From positions 845,885 through 909,884 of the forward strand of contig CAADRB010000048.1 of assembly GCA_900708905.1 (NCBI GenBank): a DNA stretch of 64,000 nucleotides, read 5' to 3'. Both the position numbers and the translations under genes were made by a program. Positions 22,101 through 36,040 of the stretch are shown here, in pieces (position 1 is the stretch's first letter; every line of letters starts with the position of its first letter). Origin of the DNA: Hymenolepis diminuta. Lineage: Eukaryota; Platyhelminthes; Cestoda; Cyclophyllidea; Hymenolepididae. The notes beneath the pieces are model-generated. The model was not told the origin of the DNA. It did not search any database and saw nothing but the letters and a program-made list of their open reading frames with translations.

Positions 22101-25100
22101 TCCCCTGAATTATTGAGCAAATTTTTGTTCTGGATATCCAGTATTGATCGCTTAATTATGGCGGCTGGTCCTACTACCGAAGTTCGTTTCCTCTTCTAGA
22201 TTGAGAAACCAGAGTGATTTACATGATATTAGGCAGCCTATATGATCTGCTCTGTAAATGAATTTGACATGCTTTTCATGACTTACTATAGATCCATCCA
22301 CACCAAAGGAAACTTCTCTTTTGGAACTCCTCGACGATATTTTCCAAGCTCATCGTCATCGTGCTCTCGCTTCCAACGCCATGGAAACCGACGACGAACA
22401 GGAAGATTCCCCTGAATGGTCTTCTGTTCTTACTGATGCAATGCTCAGTCTCTGTGTTGAACCCTGGAGACTTCTTCGAGATGTGGTGAGTGCCACTTTC
22501 GGACGAATGGTCGCTGGAAATGAGATCTATATCCAGCCGACATTCGATGTTCCTCTTGAGGTTGTCTTTGGGCTGAAGAAGGCGGAGAAAGAGGAGGAGG
22601 AGGAGGAGATGAAGTCAGAGAGTCCTCTGGGGCTCATTTTGAGCATTGCTGATAGCAAATCGAAAGCAGCACAGGAGAGAATTGGTGTTGCTGGCGAGGA
22701 TGATAAAAGTGATGACGAGGGCGATATTGATGATGAAGACGAGCACGATCATGATGACAAAGAAGAAGATATTGGTGAGTAATAGCTTTAAAATATTTTT
22801 GCTCGTGTCAAGGGCAACTATTTGCAATTTTTAATCATATAGGAACACCTGAGCTAGAGGAACAGTCGAACATCCCGAATGGGTGTTAAAGCGAAAACGA
22901 GATTGGTCAGGACGACTTAGAGTCCTGCTTCATCTGAATTCTGTTCTTCAATTTCTTTAGGTTCCTGAATAATAGTTCTCATGCACAGTGCTCGGGGATA
23001 TTTGGCAGATAGACTTTGAAATGTTAGTCATTGCCATATCGGGACATATATCCCTTATTGCTTAAGATCATAACATATATCTTAACATTGTAGTATTTTT
23101 AAATACAATTTCACCTTCATTGCCCTTTTCCTTGTGATGGTCCTTGAAAAGCTAATGGATGGTCTATGTAAACCTTGTGGCCGTTATTATTAATGAAAAC
23201 GCCTATCCCTTAAATTATTTACGTGAACTAATGTCCATATCGTTGTACTGCATATGGCCACCATAACAACAAGATCTTGTGTTTTCCTTTTTACTGACCT
23301 GGATGTCGACATGTAGATCGCTTAAATTGTCCCTACACCATCTTGCCTTAAAACGCTAAGTTATGCGATTATTGTCTTGGGGAAATTACTACGGTTTTTT
23401 ACTTAATAAATTTGAGGATTAATGGATATTAAATTATCTGTTTAAAAGTTTAAAACTTTAGCTGGAACATTCTCATGAATGCTTGTTGCCATTAATCATT
23501 AACCCTCCTAGATTTAATTATGTTATTTAGAACGGAATCTGCGTAATCAACCGCTCGCTGCTTTGGGGTAATGGTCAAACTTCAAAGCTGGCATACTAGA
23601 GGTCACAGGTTTGATGCTCATTTGTGCACATTTATTTATTTCCCCTGGCAGAGCAAAAAGGGAAGAGATAGTTAATTAAGAGGTGTATTCATTTTTAGAG
23701 AGATTATTCAGGTTGTAGAATTGAGAGTGAGCTTACCTCGTCTGAGTTCCAGATTTACCAACTCTATTACTTTTATTTGAGTTCGATCAGATTTTTCCTT
23801 TCCATCATCTTGTACCCCATAAGGGACGTTTAGATATCAAGCCTCCAAGTGATATTGGGGAAGTAATCTTAGCTTTCACTTTATTTCTTGATCAATCGTA
23901 CTGCTAGAACACGAGTTTCTCATCTGAATGGCCTCAAATCGTGGCATATTCCATGTTTTTTGTTCAGAGTCCCCAGCTGCATGTTGGACGCATGGACATA
24001 TTGAAATTATTGGGATTATAGATATAATCTTTTTATTGTGTCGCTTGGTATTTCGATAATTTCATACCTTCCGGTGAGTGGTACTTTAAACATTGACTCC
24101 TTTTTTTGAATAAAGTATTCCAAAATTGGAAATTCAAGTTTTCATATTCCCTTCTAATCGTATTTAAGGTTTTGTCTTTTTTAAAATCACTTTTTGTGTA
24201 AATCTGTCTTAATCTTATCTCAGGAAAATCAAATTGACTGTTTTTTTTAATTTAAAGTGCTGTCGGACTTATCTTTATCTTCATGTGGAAAATCCCGGTG
24301 ACAAGCCTTTACATGGTAAAGGTATCTATTAACGCCGCCAGATGAAATTTTCGACCGGATTGTTGGTGTATGATATTTAGTATTTTTATTTCATTTCAAC
24401 AGTACTTGACGTCTGATGGTCCAAACCATTGGACCTAACTCCTAGATTCCTGAGCTAGGATTTCGTTCGATTGTCTGAACAGCACCAGTCAAGTCAGAAT
24501 CCATTTCGTAATTGTTTTTCACCGTTAATTAACAAGTTGGTGTAGCTGAGCGATTTTCCTAGCCATTCCCAAGGGCAATGAAAGTAACCCGGTGACAGCA
24601 ATTACGGCTAAGATACCTTCAGTCTTAAGTTTCAGTATAGCCTTCAAAGGCTACGGTAAGCTATTAACCATAAAAAAGTGTGTGAGGAAATGTATGCTAT
24701 CATTTGTTTTTTGGAGAGTGTGTTATAATCTCACACACTATCGAGCCTAGAAATTCCCTCTCGTCATGAGTTGATGGTTGATATTCAACGTCTCTCCGGT
24801 TTTGCTAGAGTATTAATTTTTTTTAATTTTGACTTTTATAGGTGGGTTCGCTGACTTGAGCGATGTGGAGGATTTTCCAGAAGCAGAAGACGAAGAAACT
24901 AAAGTTGGAGATGATTTTGATGAAGAAGACGAATTCCTCACTAATGAACAAATTGAGAAGGAAGACGAAGCCCTTACTGCGCTATTCAAAGCAAACAGAG
25001 CATCCCGTATTGACACTAAGACACGAAAGGAAACCATTACTTTGTTGAAATTAAGGTAGGGGACAGCGCTAAATGAATTAATAATTTGATTCCATTTGTT

Positions 25101-27166
25101 TGTCATGATATACTAATTTGTTCCTTTTCTCCTCACTGGTTTCCAGGTCCTTTGATTTCCTTGAAAACCTACTCATATATTCTTCTGAAGCTAAGCTTTT
25201 CTTGGTAAGTTTTCGTCAGTTACGGGAAGGAGGTTTCGAACTCAGTTATTAGACCTATTATTTTATTTCAACTAATCACAAATTCTAAGGAATAGTTTGT
25301 ACCAACTGGTTGTATTTAAGCTGAAGGTGAGTTATAGGAAGTATGGTCTTTATACTTATTAGGGAGCATCTTCCAGATTTATGAAAATATGGAAGATAAA
25401 AAACTCCATCTAGAAGCTTAAAGAATAAGGAGTGTAAGAGGAGGCGACCATCTTGCCACAAAGGTCACTAGCATCTAGTGGGGTATCTGAAGGTGAATAT
25501 ATCTCGGCATGCATGCTTCGTTCTACATTTTAGCGTGTGCACTTCCGTATTGGCTCTGGTCTAGCCTAATTCCAATTTTTCCATAGCGACGGGCTTGGTG
25601 ATCTATAGTCTTAAATAAACTTGTGTGGTTGCTAGAATGCGAATGGACTTGGATTAGATCGATTTGACTACATCATAAATTTATCAAAAAATGGTTGTAC
25701 TTCTCTATTTCGATTTCTGCATTATAGCCTACACTTCACGCTGTTCTCCAATTGGCAGTTGTGTCATCTCGGAAGGCCAATCGCATTCAACAGAAGGGTA
25801 CAGGTGACAGGGGTGGTTATGTTCCATTGGCTCGAATCGCTTCAACCCTCGAAAATCTGCGTTCAAGGTCAACAGCGTCCAATGAGGCCCTTTGTAAGTC
25901 TATCAGCCAATCAGATGATCTGTTGCCAGTATGCCTCAAAGCCATCTTCACTATGTTCAAAAATGGTAATTTACTATTCGTTGTCTTTTTTTAAAATTTT
26001 TAATCCTATAGTAAATCCGACGTCTCTTTATAATCTTAGCTATCCCTGACGATCGAATAATAAAATGTCTTCAGACTACTTGCGATTTTCTGGTAAGCTT
26101 AGATCGATATTGAAATTTAAACATTCATTGACTTATTGGATTTCTCTTTTTATATAATAGCAATTCAAAAAGATGACAGATCAGAAATGCTCTGAAGCAC
26201 TAACGCAATCTTTGGAGGAAGTTCTTACTGATTTCTTATCCAAGACACATCCTAGCAGAACTCATCAACAACTGTTGATTCGTTTGATCTCTTCTTCACC
26301 TGTAAGTCTACTGAAATTGGTTCTTAGTAGGATGCCGATATCATTCTATAATGGCCCTTGTTTTCCTATAGAATATGGCTACCTCTGCAAAGAACGCAAT
26401 TCTTCAACGTCTTAAGTCTCCAACTTCAGAATCTCAATTGAAATCTTCCTCAATCTATTCAGAAACGACTCTTCTGAGTCTTGCAAATTCAGTAACTACG
26501 GCATTGGCTACTGCTAAATCGTCAGCTCTTTCTGATTGGACAATTGATTTGTCTCGGGCTCTGATTGGATCATTTATTAGTACTTTGTCTACCAATGCTT
26601 TGATGAAATCTAAGGCTTTTGTGGCAGCAGTTTTCAACTCCCTCTTCACCTGTTTCAAATATAATAAGAAAGTGGTAGGTTACCGTTTTTAAAACTTGGT
26701 ATTCCCCAAACGAAATGTCAGTTGATTTTTTTTCCTCTTTTCAGTTTGATGATTTAACTGTTGATGAAATTGTGACAGTTCTAACGGTAGACAGGTCAGA
26801 AATCCCGAAAGCTACACGTGCAAATCATTCACGCCTTGTTCAACTCATGCATACCCTCCGAAACTCTTCTAAGTGAGTTACCTATTCAAATGGCGATTTC
26901 AGTAGCATTATGAAGTGTGAATAATAGATGTCAGTTAATTTGTCGTAGATGTGCAGATCAGTTAAGACTTGGTTGAAATATATTGTCCCATAAGTATTGT
27001 ATGAATACTTCCTTTCAGGAACCTCTCGTCTGTGTTGGATGAGCTGGGATCAAAAAGGAAGCACCAGAAGGCAGAGGCTAAACAGGAGCGTAGACAGAAG
27101 CGAAAAGCAAAGGCGTTGGAAACTGCTGAAAAGAGGAAAAAGGCACGCCTAGAAGTAAATGCTTAA
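19159..27166 (+). CDS. MYBBP1A: Myb-binding protein 1A / DNA polymerase phi (Pol5 family)
   Basis: Fifteen exons: 19159-19290, 19321-19509, 19581-20064, 20100-20470, 20544-20918, 20989-21238, 22292-22774, 24842-25055, 25147-25204, 25728-25965, 26040-26092, 26161-26301, 26372-26674, 26745-26872 and 27019-27166. All have GT-AG borders, and together they give one frame of about 1188 residues (human about 1330). The N-terminus RAFLDIFWDISDTENSKR and YALDRLSKGLRSS match human FLDFFWDIAKPEQETR and YALKRLITGLGVG. A long alpha-helical repeat body follows, then the acidic region typical of the family (exons 7-8: poly-Glu, DDEDEHDHDDKEEDIG, EEDEFLTNEQIEKEDEAL), more helices and a Lys/Arg-rich nucleolar tail. 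The family acts in the nucleolus in rRNA transcription and ribosome biogenesis; DNA polymerase activity is not its main role. ATG 19159 is the only in-frame start in the open stretch. Confidence 0.92.
19291..19320 (+). other. 30-nt micro-intron in MYBBP1A
   Basis: GTGAGTAAAT...TATCTTTCAG, exactly 30 nt and free of stops in frame, so reading through adds ten residues. Removing it brings the flanking protein into line with the vertebrate sequence (PRN|DLQTFVTYALDRL). A second very short intron, 35 nt at 20065-20099, does shift the frame and must be removed. Confidence 0.65.
21239..22291 (+). other. MYBBP1A intron 6
   Basis: 1.05-kb intron (G|gtaag ... actatag|AT). I see no repeat or gene in it. 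Confidence 0.6.
22775..24841 (+). other. MYBBP1A intron 7, containing a SINE
   Basis: 2.07-kb intron splitting the acidic region. It contains one tRNA-derived SINE copy at about 23545-23660 and nothing else I recognise. Confidence 0.6.
23545..23660 (+). repeat. tRNA-derived SINE copy
   Basis: Head in the + direction: A-box-like GGGTAATGGTCA, then CAGGTTTGATGCTC (B-box-like), then ATTTGTGCAC, which is shared with the other copies. It is the only clear copy in this orientation. Confidence 0.55.
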
Positions 27167-27839
27167 GGTTACTTCCTTCTTTTGATCAGATTTCTCCTCT
27201 GTGTAAAAATTTTTACTGTCAGTAAATTCAATCAATTGTGCAGTAAAATATTTGGCCCTTTATTGCGATGACCTGATTGGTATCTGGTGAGCTTCCATAA
27301 ATTATGACGGCTTAATTACTATAATGCTCAAATGAACTAATTAAAGAGATATATGGGGGAAGTTGCTGCGGTCACAAACGTAGGCTAGAGATAAGCCATT
27401 ACCTTTTCGAGCTTTTCTGAACTTCAGCATAAACTAGATAGGAAGGAGACAGAGACTAAAACGTATGGAATTATTTAAGAGGTATTTAATAAGACATCCG
27501 CCTAGGGCACGAATGATACAGAGAAGAATTTTTTGTCAAGTCTGGAAAACTGGAATAAGAGGATACTTAACATTCTTTAATATAAAATATGTCGCTGGAA
27601 GAAGAGGAAGGCAACTGTGCTAATTTTTGCTACTTTTATTTTGAAGTGGATGAAAATAAATACCAAAGGATTGGACGATTTAAGGTATGAAGGATGGAGT
27701 AGATGTCATCCGCGTTAATTTTTTTATGAATTCTATTCCTCTTGAATTTGTGTGAGTCTCGTTAGATCTGGGTTTTACAACCTCTTTGTTAAATGTGATT
27801 TAGAACATAAAAGATGAATTCATAGTATAGAAGTTTCTT
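27167..27839. other. 3' flank of MYBBP1A
   Basis: AT-rich. No canonical AATAAA was noticed within 150 bp of the stop, and no gene was seen. Confidence 0.4.
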
Positions 27840-28045
27840 TACTCCAGCAAAGGTGGTGTTGAAAGCTATAAAACTCTCAAGCTCAACACTTGCCTTTGAC
27901 AGAGTGGTGTCCTCTGGCCCCTCTTTTGAGATTCACATTCTATCACTCCTTTTATTGAATGGAGTCAATCAATAGGTTCGATCATTCACACCGCTGGTTA
28001 TGTACAGATGCACATTGAATCCGTGACTTCGCAGGCGAGCAAATT
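27840..28045 (-). repeat. tRNA-derived SINE copy
   Basis: The + strand shows the reversed head (GATGCACATTGAATCCGTGAC) after the body signature of a pyrimidine-rich CACTCCTTTTATTG. It sits immediately before another copy. Confidence 0.5.
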
Positions 28046-28262
28046 TATCGCAAATCCATTGGGGAAAGTGTTTTCCAACAGCCTTTGATAGAAAGGTAGT
28101 ATCATGAAGTCTCGGTTGTGGGAAACTCGAATTACGCTGTCCTCTTCATTAGGCACATTTTACAAGTGCGTTTGGCCATTCCGGTCACTGGGTTTGCACC
28201 AATGGGCATTGAACCCGAAAACTTCGCAGCGTTGTAATCGTTACGCCACCGGCTGCGAACTC
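28046..28262 (-). repeat. tRNA-derived SINE copy (best preserved)
   Basis: On the minus strand the head reads GCCGGTGGCGTAACGATTAC (A-box-like TGGCGTAACG), then GGGTTCAATGCCC (a perfect GTTCAANNC B box), then the body through CCTCTTCATTAGG and the tail block GAAAGTGTTTTCCAA on +. It defines the family used for the other entries. Confidence 0.7.
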
Positions 28263-31200
28263 TTAACTTTGATGCAAACAGTAGAAATTTTTATGATCAA
28301 GAAGATATCAAATTCATTCTTGTTATCTATTGACCTTGTCTCCATTTGGAAACCTCGACTTTAACTGACCATATGGAATACTAATTTCCCTTATGACTCT
28401 CAAGAAATCCAGATAAATTTCAAACTTGGAGCAGAAAGATTGTCGCTTTGCTATCCTTTTCCACATTTAGGGCTCTTTCACATTCTCTGTTCATGCTTTG
28501 AGAACATGACTAAGGATTAGGTTAATGGTGCTCTTGTAGAATGTGATTTTGGAGTCTTTATGGTATTATCTGTTAAATTTGTTCCTCGATGTTGCTAAAA
28601 TGAAATAAAGAAAGCAATTTAAATCACAGCTTATATCAACTAGATACTCTGCGGAAATGAAAGCGGGAATGGCGTATTCACCCATTCTTTTAATCTGCGC
28701 AATTTCAGTTGTTAGCTTTCCTCTAGCAATAAACAAATCAGGACTGAATTGTGAAAAATGTGGAACTAGAGGGACGAGAGAATTCAAATTTTCGTTCATG
28801 AAAATCGGAGCAATGATACGCCAATTTGGCTTGAAATCTAATCTTTAACAAAATATATCCCCTCAAATATCATAAAGACATGATGGGCAAAGAGGTTTAA
28901 ATTGCAAATCGAACTCTAGAGGTATATTTGGCTTTTACAAAGGGAATCTGCATATTTTACCATTGTCTCTTGTCTAAAATCTTTTCTGTCGTGTACTACC
29001 GACACTTCTGCGATCCAAGCTCTATCTTTTGCAGGTCAATCTTTAAAAACGCATCGATTTAAGGAAAATGATTTCTTCTGCTATCAAAAAAATATATAAC
29101 TGCTTTGTGAAGTTCGTGATTGCTAAAATTCGATCGAGTCCCCAAAGAGCAGTGGTCACTCAATCGCTTTCAAAGCAATGCTCCAGTCGAACAGAATACT
29201 CCCAAATATCTGAAGCCGTGAAGGAACACCAATCTTAACTCGGGTCGTATAGAGTTGCTTTCGTTTTATAAAACTGATAATCTTGGATTTCAATTCCTCC
29301 TCCTCTCCCTCTCCCCCCTCATCCCCCCTCCTAATATTATGGCGAAACGGTTCTGGTTGCTTCGATAAAACAAACAAGTTAATTATTAATATAGCAAAAA
29401 AGTAAGTCAGTAAGTTAACATAAGTAAAATAGTGAGCTCTTTATGCAAATTTCCTCTATGTATTGGAATCTAAAAGCAAATATTCAAACACGCATAAAAC
29501 TCCCTAGCAATTAAATTCACTTTGAAAGAAAGGAAATTTTGCTGCGTTTTCCTAATGGAAAAAGTCAAATATTGTTTACAGGGGATTTTTGTCGGTAAAC
29601 GAACTGAGGTTAAGTGCTTTGCGCATCTCGTTTCCAAAAATTACACTTTTGATGAAAACCAGAGAGTGAGTGAGGACTTAAATTACTTCGCATAAGGCTC
29701 CTCTAATTGCGCTTCGGTGCACGGAAAGCACTCGAGTGTAGAATTATATTTGAATAAGAAGTAATAAATTTTAGAAGGATTAGGAATGAACTAAAGCTAA
29801 AAATATCAACCAAAGGTGGTAGTAAATGTGCATACTCAAAAGCCTGGTTATTGATATCAGAATGCAATTGAGTTGAGTAGAATTTCGGGGTTCTTCGTTA
29901 AAATAATGGGATAAGTGGTTGAGGGAAAAGTTAGAACAGTATATTTCCTAGGAAAACATCTTATGGACATGATCATACGGCTGTAAGGTCTTTAATATGC
30001 ACCTAGGGAGGTGAATAAAACCATCAATTGTGACTTTCATCATTCTGAAATGTTTTTTTTCAACTTATTTGACCTCAACAACACGTTACCACCCGCCCAC
30101 GACCGATCCTTGAGGGCCTGAAGTTGCCTCAGTCCCCCCTTCAGGTTCATCATGGGTCCTCAGACGGTTTGTTTTTATTGGAAGTATTGAACCCCATATG
30201 TGACCTTAAGCCAAGACTTTGTCTCCTACATGATATTTAGTGTCCACGATCTCTATATCCTCTCTCCTCATAAAGGTACACTGTCTCCGCCACCTACACA
30301 TTACCATCCTAACCCCTAGCATCTAAAGATTACTTTACTGTTTGATTCTGATCTATAGCGTGTTTCCCAACAAAACACATCATTGTTTTGCTATGGTAAA
30401 ACAAAGCAGAGTTTAAGTAATCGGAGGGTATGCGGCTCTCTTAATCTTCAACTGACCTATAATGTTAGAATAGCTGAGGATAGCGCCAGTACTCAAAATT
30501 ACGGATATCACCATTCATTAAATTGGTAATTGATTCGTATGTTCCCAACCATTCCAAACTTTCACTCCTACTCTCAAGTTTAATATAACCTCTTTCGGGC
30601 CCCTCGATTCCCGATCTGAAGAGGGCTTAATTACAGCAAGTGAAGATTTGCAGTTAATCTCATAATTGAAATTCACATTCATATGCTCAGAGTGGATCGA
30701 CCAGTAGGTTAGGTTGGACAGTTGGTCATGCCGTTCTCAGATCGGGTGAAAGTTATCGTGCGTCTCTGGTAATATCCAGCCTTCAAGTAGCAGGATTGCT
30801 GTTGCACGCCACTACACCACTACAAGAACGAAGATTAAATCTTTGGGTAGATCTTAGCAGAGAAGATGACATGTTAACAAAAAGAGTTATTGAAATCCCA
30901 CTTTCAAAAGGTAGGTGCGTCTAAAATTGCGCGTAAAAAGAGTTGGTTAAGACAGCTTCAAGCGGATGCTAAACAGGTATTAGGCGAGAAAGAAAGCAAA
31001 AGTTGGATGATGAATCCTACAAAGAATTCTATTCGTTGCATTATAGAACATCAGTCACAAATGAAAGATGTACGTATAAGAGAGATTATGTGGGTAGATT
31101 CTCGATATCATAAACTCTGCAAATGAAAGTGAGATGAGAAGTCCTTGGTGGATCGATTGTCACACTCCGGGATGATCTACGAGGTGGTAGATTTCTTTGT

Positions 31201-32274
31201 CCAGTAGATGAGTGGTCCAAGAATTATGTGCAAAAGGGATGTTTCCGAAATCCTATGAATACTTGTAACCTAGAGATTTCCTACAAAGATTATGAAAAGA
31301 AAGGATAAGTCTAACGAACTCCAGCTTGAAATAGTAGTCGGCCTGATAATTTCGGAGCTGATTCTCTGACTCTCCCAGAGCCTAATCTACAATTCCCTCT
31401 CAAACTGTCAGCATATTCCCTCTTTATGAACCTGCACCTCCTATATGTTTGAATGTTTCGACTTAATGAAAATGTGTAAGGCTTTTTCAGTCCTGCCACG
31501 AGAAATAATTAAATAAACCAGAAAGTACGATCTATTTGTTTGTTTAAACAATGAATTGAGGCACAATATTTAAAACAAGCCAAGAAATGTATGAAATAAT
31601 TTTTCTCTGATTTTTTAGCCTACGTTCTTAAGATTCAAGTTTCAGAAATTTAAATTTTCGATTTTTCATTCAATTCAAATTTATCTTTTAAGTATATTCT
31701 TAGCAGAACGGTAGTTGAGGTGGAGGGTTATTCGATAAAAGTACACATTTTTGTCATAAATTACCTTCGTTACAGTCATATTTTGTGTACTTTATGTTGA
31801 TTTTATTATAACCTTATCGTGATTTTAATTTAGTGAAATTTTCAGTATGAAAATGTGTCGAATATGTGTGTTTTAATAGGGTCAGTCCGGTTTCGGATTA
31901 ATATTCAACTCGATCACACCAGTGGAAATTAATGATGTACTTATCTTACTCTGAAGTAACTCACAAATGGAAAATTGATTTGTGGTACTGACTACTCGGG
32001 TTAAATTAATTTTTTAATAAAAATTAATTAATAATTGACAATGCACCTTTATTTATAAATATTATTTATACTCCCTCATCAATATTTTTAAAATGACTTT
32101 TGTTTACTTTTTTCATTTTGAGAGAGAAAGTCGAAAAATGGGGAATGTTTTCAGATTGGTGAGAGCAGCATTTTAGAGAAAATGAAAAATCGCTAATGAT
32201 GCCTAGCTCGTATAGGAAGAAGATATTATTGGGTCCACTCTTATGATAAATTGGCATTCAACTATCCCCCTCAC
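28263..32274. other. Geneless stretch
   Basis: No gene I can support. A weak SINE-like region at about 30700-30830 ends in CACGCCACTACACCACTAC. The open frame at 30890-31126 (+) begins at a non-ATG codon and is unassigned. Confidence 0.35.
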
Positions 32275-32390
32275 TGAGCCGAATTAGCCATTGTGGTTGG
32301 CCATCCACATCACAGAGTGCGCACCGATGGGCATCGATCTCGTAACCTCTGATTAGGTAGCCGTGTACGATGAGGACTGCGTAACTGAGA
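32275..32390 (-). repeat. tRNA-derived SINE copy
   Basis: The + strand has TGCGCACCGATGGGCATCGATCT; its reverse complement contains GATCGATGC, a B-box match. It is preceded by the shared block GTGGTTGGCCAT. Confidence 0.6.
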
Positions 32391-35300
32391 GAGGGAAAAA
32401 AGTTTCAATTACTATAAATATTTACTCCAAACCACCCACTATAGAAGAGATGAGTGGTTTAGAATATTGGTCTTAATAATTTACATAAAATAATCTTTTG
32501 ACAAGATTAGTCATCATTTTATGAGTATATTAAGCGGTTACAACACAATTTTATATTATTAATCAAACTAAAATTTAATTTAATTTCCATGCTGATCGAA
32601 AAGTAGCGTTCAAACAGACTCCTTTTAGGCAGGAATAGCATCGCAGTTCACCTGATGAGAAAGTTATTATATCCATCTTGTTCACCTTGAGTGAACTCTG
32701 CTTTGTGAGTTCTGTCATCTCAAGATCCTATAACTAGCTTAAGATCAAGCACCTTTTGGCTTTCGAAGGAAAAATGCACTGAAGTGGGAAGAGTAACTAT
32801 CAAAATTTGACAACCAGTCAAAACACACTGGAGACCGTGGATAGAAATTTGATCGGTAATCAAGATGACAAATTAGGTAATTTGAACGTTGGAACGTGAA
32901 GCAGTGAACTGCCCATTCCACAGTCTAAGTTCGGAAATCTGTTTTGAGCAATTCTATTAATTCTCACCTTCCGATCACCTCCCTCTCACTCCTTATCGAA
33001 CTTTACGCTCTTTCAGTTGTTTTTCCCTATGAAAAATTGCAAAATTTTTACTGCCCTGCTAATCATAATAATACACCACTTTCCATTTAAACATTCACAT
33101 AGAATTTTGAGAGAAAAATTCTCAAATTTTCATAGCAGATTTGGAGGACCAACCTGAACTCAAAACCTTTTAAATATTTATATTACAAGCAACAGTACTT
33201 ATGGCCAAATTGACATAAATTCAACGACAGAGGCAATAATTTCATTTCATTATATATTGAATCAATAATCTTCAACACTTTTAATAAAACCAGCGCCAAG
33301 ATTGAATTCTGATAATTTAAGTGAATAAGAGAGAATAATTTCACTTTGATTAAATTCACCATCAGCAAATTTATATATCTATTAATATTATTAAAATGAA
33401 GTCTTCATTAATGAATTGTCTGGATAGCACAGAATAATATAAAATAATGACTTTTCAAAAAATTTGTGAAAAGCAAAAATCTTTTGGCACCTACAAAGCT
33501 CAATTTTACTTAGAAATACCCTTATGTGAAAGAAGCACAAAGTCACTGGTTGGTCGGAGGTATTCAATGTAATTGCGTCCCAAACGATTTATCCACCTAC
33601 CCATCCATCCATCCATCCATCCATAGCGATGTATTCAGCGGAGCGTGAATAAGAATTATGCATCATAAATAGCTCCAACCCCAACAATAAGTCCCCTTCA
33701 AAAATTTTGGAATGAAGGAAAATGGAAGAGCATTGACACGCATTACTGATTGTATTTTGCACTTCATCACTTCTGTATCTCCCACGCTAGGATTTTTCCT
33801 TACCCCCAAAGTGAGAAAATATGACCATCAACACAATTTCGTCCTGAGATGGACAAAGTAGGGCTTATAATAGGGATCTTTATTTAGAAACAGTTGCTTT
33901 TTGTTGCCCCAAAACATGTGATCGACTTGGCTCAAGCGGCTCTTTGAAATCACAAATGCTTATAGGAAGTTTTATTGAGAATGACTGATCGAATGGTCAA
34001 CTGACGTTCTTTCTTCTAATCGAGACATTAATTTCAGATGCAGGATGGCTAAATAGATTTTAGGAGGAGAAGTAGCTGGGTATTCGATTTTCCCCTGACA
34101 TTCTGTTAGCTATTCCACAAGCTTTCTTTTATTACCTATATTTAGGACGACAAATTTGAGAAAGAAGGCAGTTGCAACTAGCAGGGTTTATTATAAACAA
34201 TCTCTTTGATGAGAGGGAGGTAACTAGAAGAGATTGAGTGGTCCATGGTTATTAATGGTTGCAGTGGGTGCAGCTGAAGGCAGATGCTTTAGGATTAGAG
34301 ATAACCAAAGTTGATTAGAAGATTGCAGATGGCTAATCAATCTGGTCAAAATAGATATGCGAGTTGTCTGCGTCGAGTTTCCTGTATATGGTGCGGTTCA
34401 GGTTATTTAGTCGCACAGATCTTAGAGTCGGAGCAGTCTTGATGTCGAACTTGATGGAAAGATCGCGTTGACTCTCGGTTGAAACTGTCATAAAAATTTT
34501 AATGACCACCTAGAAATAAATATCTCAAAGACAGGTTTTTTAAAAGTTTCTCAAAAGATCGAGTCTCACGTGCCCAATGAGTGCTCTTTCACCATATTCT
34601 CAGCTACTTTTGCCGTAAAATAATTAAGACATTTACTGAGTGAAATTTCCTTAAACCCTTAATTTTGAGTAAGTGAGGATACATGGGACAGAAGTACATA
34701 ATGCAGAAGTTACGAGGTTACGAGACTTTAAAATGACACTTGAAAACTGACATGAATTGCAAATAACCGAGTTTATATCTGATAATTGAGAGGTTTTGTT
34801 TGAATCGACTTGTTTATTATTCGACTTGAATTAATTTAACTAGTTCGTGGTTTTTGAAAATGACGTTCTATGGTCATAAGCTAGAATTCCTGTTGATGTC
34901 AGCTAGGGTGGAACATTTCGGATCTGAACTTAGATGCGTCTGTCCTGCGGTCTAGTTAAAAAATGTAACAATACTCGGCTAAAATAGTTTAAAAATAGGG
35001 TTCCTTTCCGTTCTATTTCAATTAGTGGGCGGTGTTTACATTTGATCCATGTTAGAGCGCGTGAATGAAGTAAATATAACGTTTAAATGGAGTAGGTCTC
35101 CAAAAATAGTATTAATAATAACATTTATTGTATGTAATTAATACATATTAAGAAAATGGAGGGGGATTAAAGGATGAACTAAGGTTTATCAGTTGTTTAA
35201 TTCACTCCATCTAGTTAAAAGCATTAAAAAGTGAAAAGAAGGTAGACGTGCTTCAAAGGATTTAACTCCAAATGGAAATTTTCATTATAATATTTGATTA

Positions 35301-35939
35301 ATCTTCACTTGTTTTTCTAATTCCCCAAATGGAAAGCGGTATTTTCAAATGATAATGCTAAATACATTTTTAGAAATTAACATCTTACAGGAATACAGAT
35401 ATTGGCTAGGATGTATTAATTTAGGTCCCTGAATAGCTTCAAGAAAACGAAATGGAACAGGTTGATTTCTGATAAGTGAAGACGCATTGCATATATAAAG
35501 ACACTTTAAATGCTGACTTCCGCATAAGGTAGAGTTCGTGTTAATTAAGAGTCCGCCTATGAATTTCAAAGATCATCTTCTGTGACTCCACATCTACTTC
35601 CATTTCGGTAAGACCGGTGCCTTTGACCGACCTTTCCCTTTTCTTTAACTTTTTATCTCTTCTACACTATTCCCTCTTAATGCTGTATGCTCAGCTAATC
35701 CCCAACACATCTCGACCTATCAGCCACTCACGTCCTTCTCATGATCTGTGGTTCTTCATAATAAACCACTCGTCACTCTCTTCTCCTCTCCCCATTATGC
35801 TGTGGTGAAGATCGTGGTAAGCTAGATGGATGATAGATAAAATAAATCAGTAAAATAAATCGTATTTGATCTGGTACGACCACTTTAAAATTATCTTAAA
35901 GCAGGCTTTTCTCAGCTCACCTAATATTTCACCTTCCGA
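32391..35939. other. Geneless stretch with a CCAT microsatellite
   Basis: AT-rich, with no gene. Six perfect CCAT units lie at 33601-33624. Confidence 0.4.
33601..33624. repeat. (CCAT)6 microsatellite
   Basis: Six uninterrupted CCAT units. Confidence 0.9.
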
Positions 35940-36040
35940 GTTCATTTAGAAAAGTGTTTTCCAAACTCCTCTTATGTAAATTAGTAGTCTCACGAAGCCT
36001 TCTTAGTGGTAAACTCGCATTCAGCCACTCCCTCCATTAC
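35940..36040 (-). repeat. SINE body fragment
   Basis: Matches the body of the 28046-28262 copy (GAAAAGTGTTTTCCAAAC, then GGTAAACTCGCATTCAGCCA) but has no recognisable tRNA-like head. Confidence 0.5.

Noticed and set aside
22615..22827. Minus-strand frame rich in Ile and Val, looks like a membrane protein
   Set aside because: Reverse of the acidic Asp/Glu codons of MYBBP1A exon 7; GAT and GAA codons read backwards as Ile and Phe or similar.
30790..31126. Importin-alpha-like stretch: SREDDMLTKR followed by LRQLQADAKQVLGEKES on +
   Set aside because: Weakly recalls an importin-beta-binding motif and a first armadillo repeat, but the frames are interrupted, key basic residues are missing and no further repeats follow.
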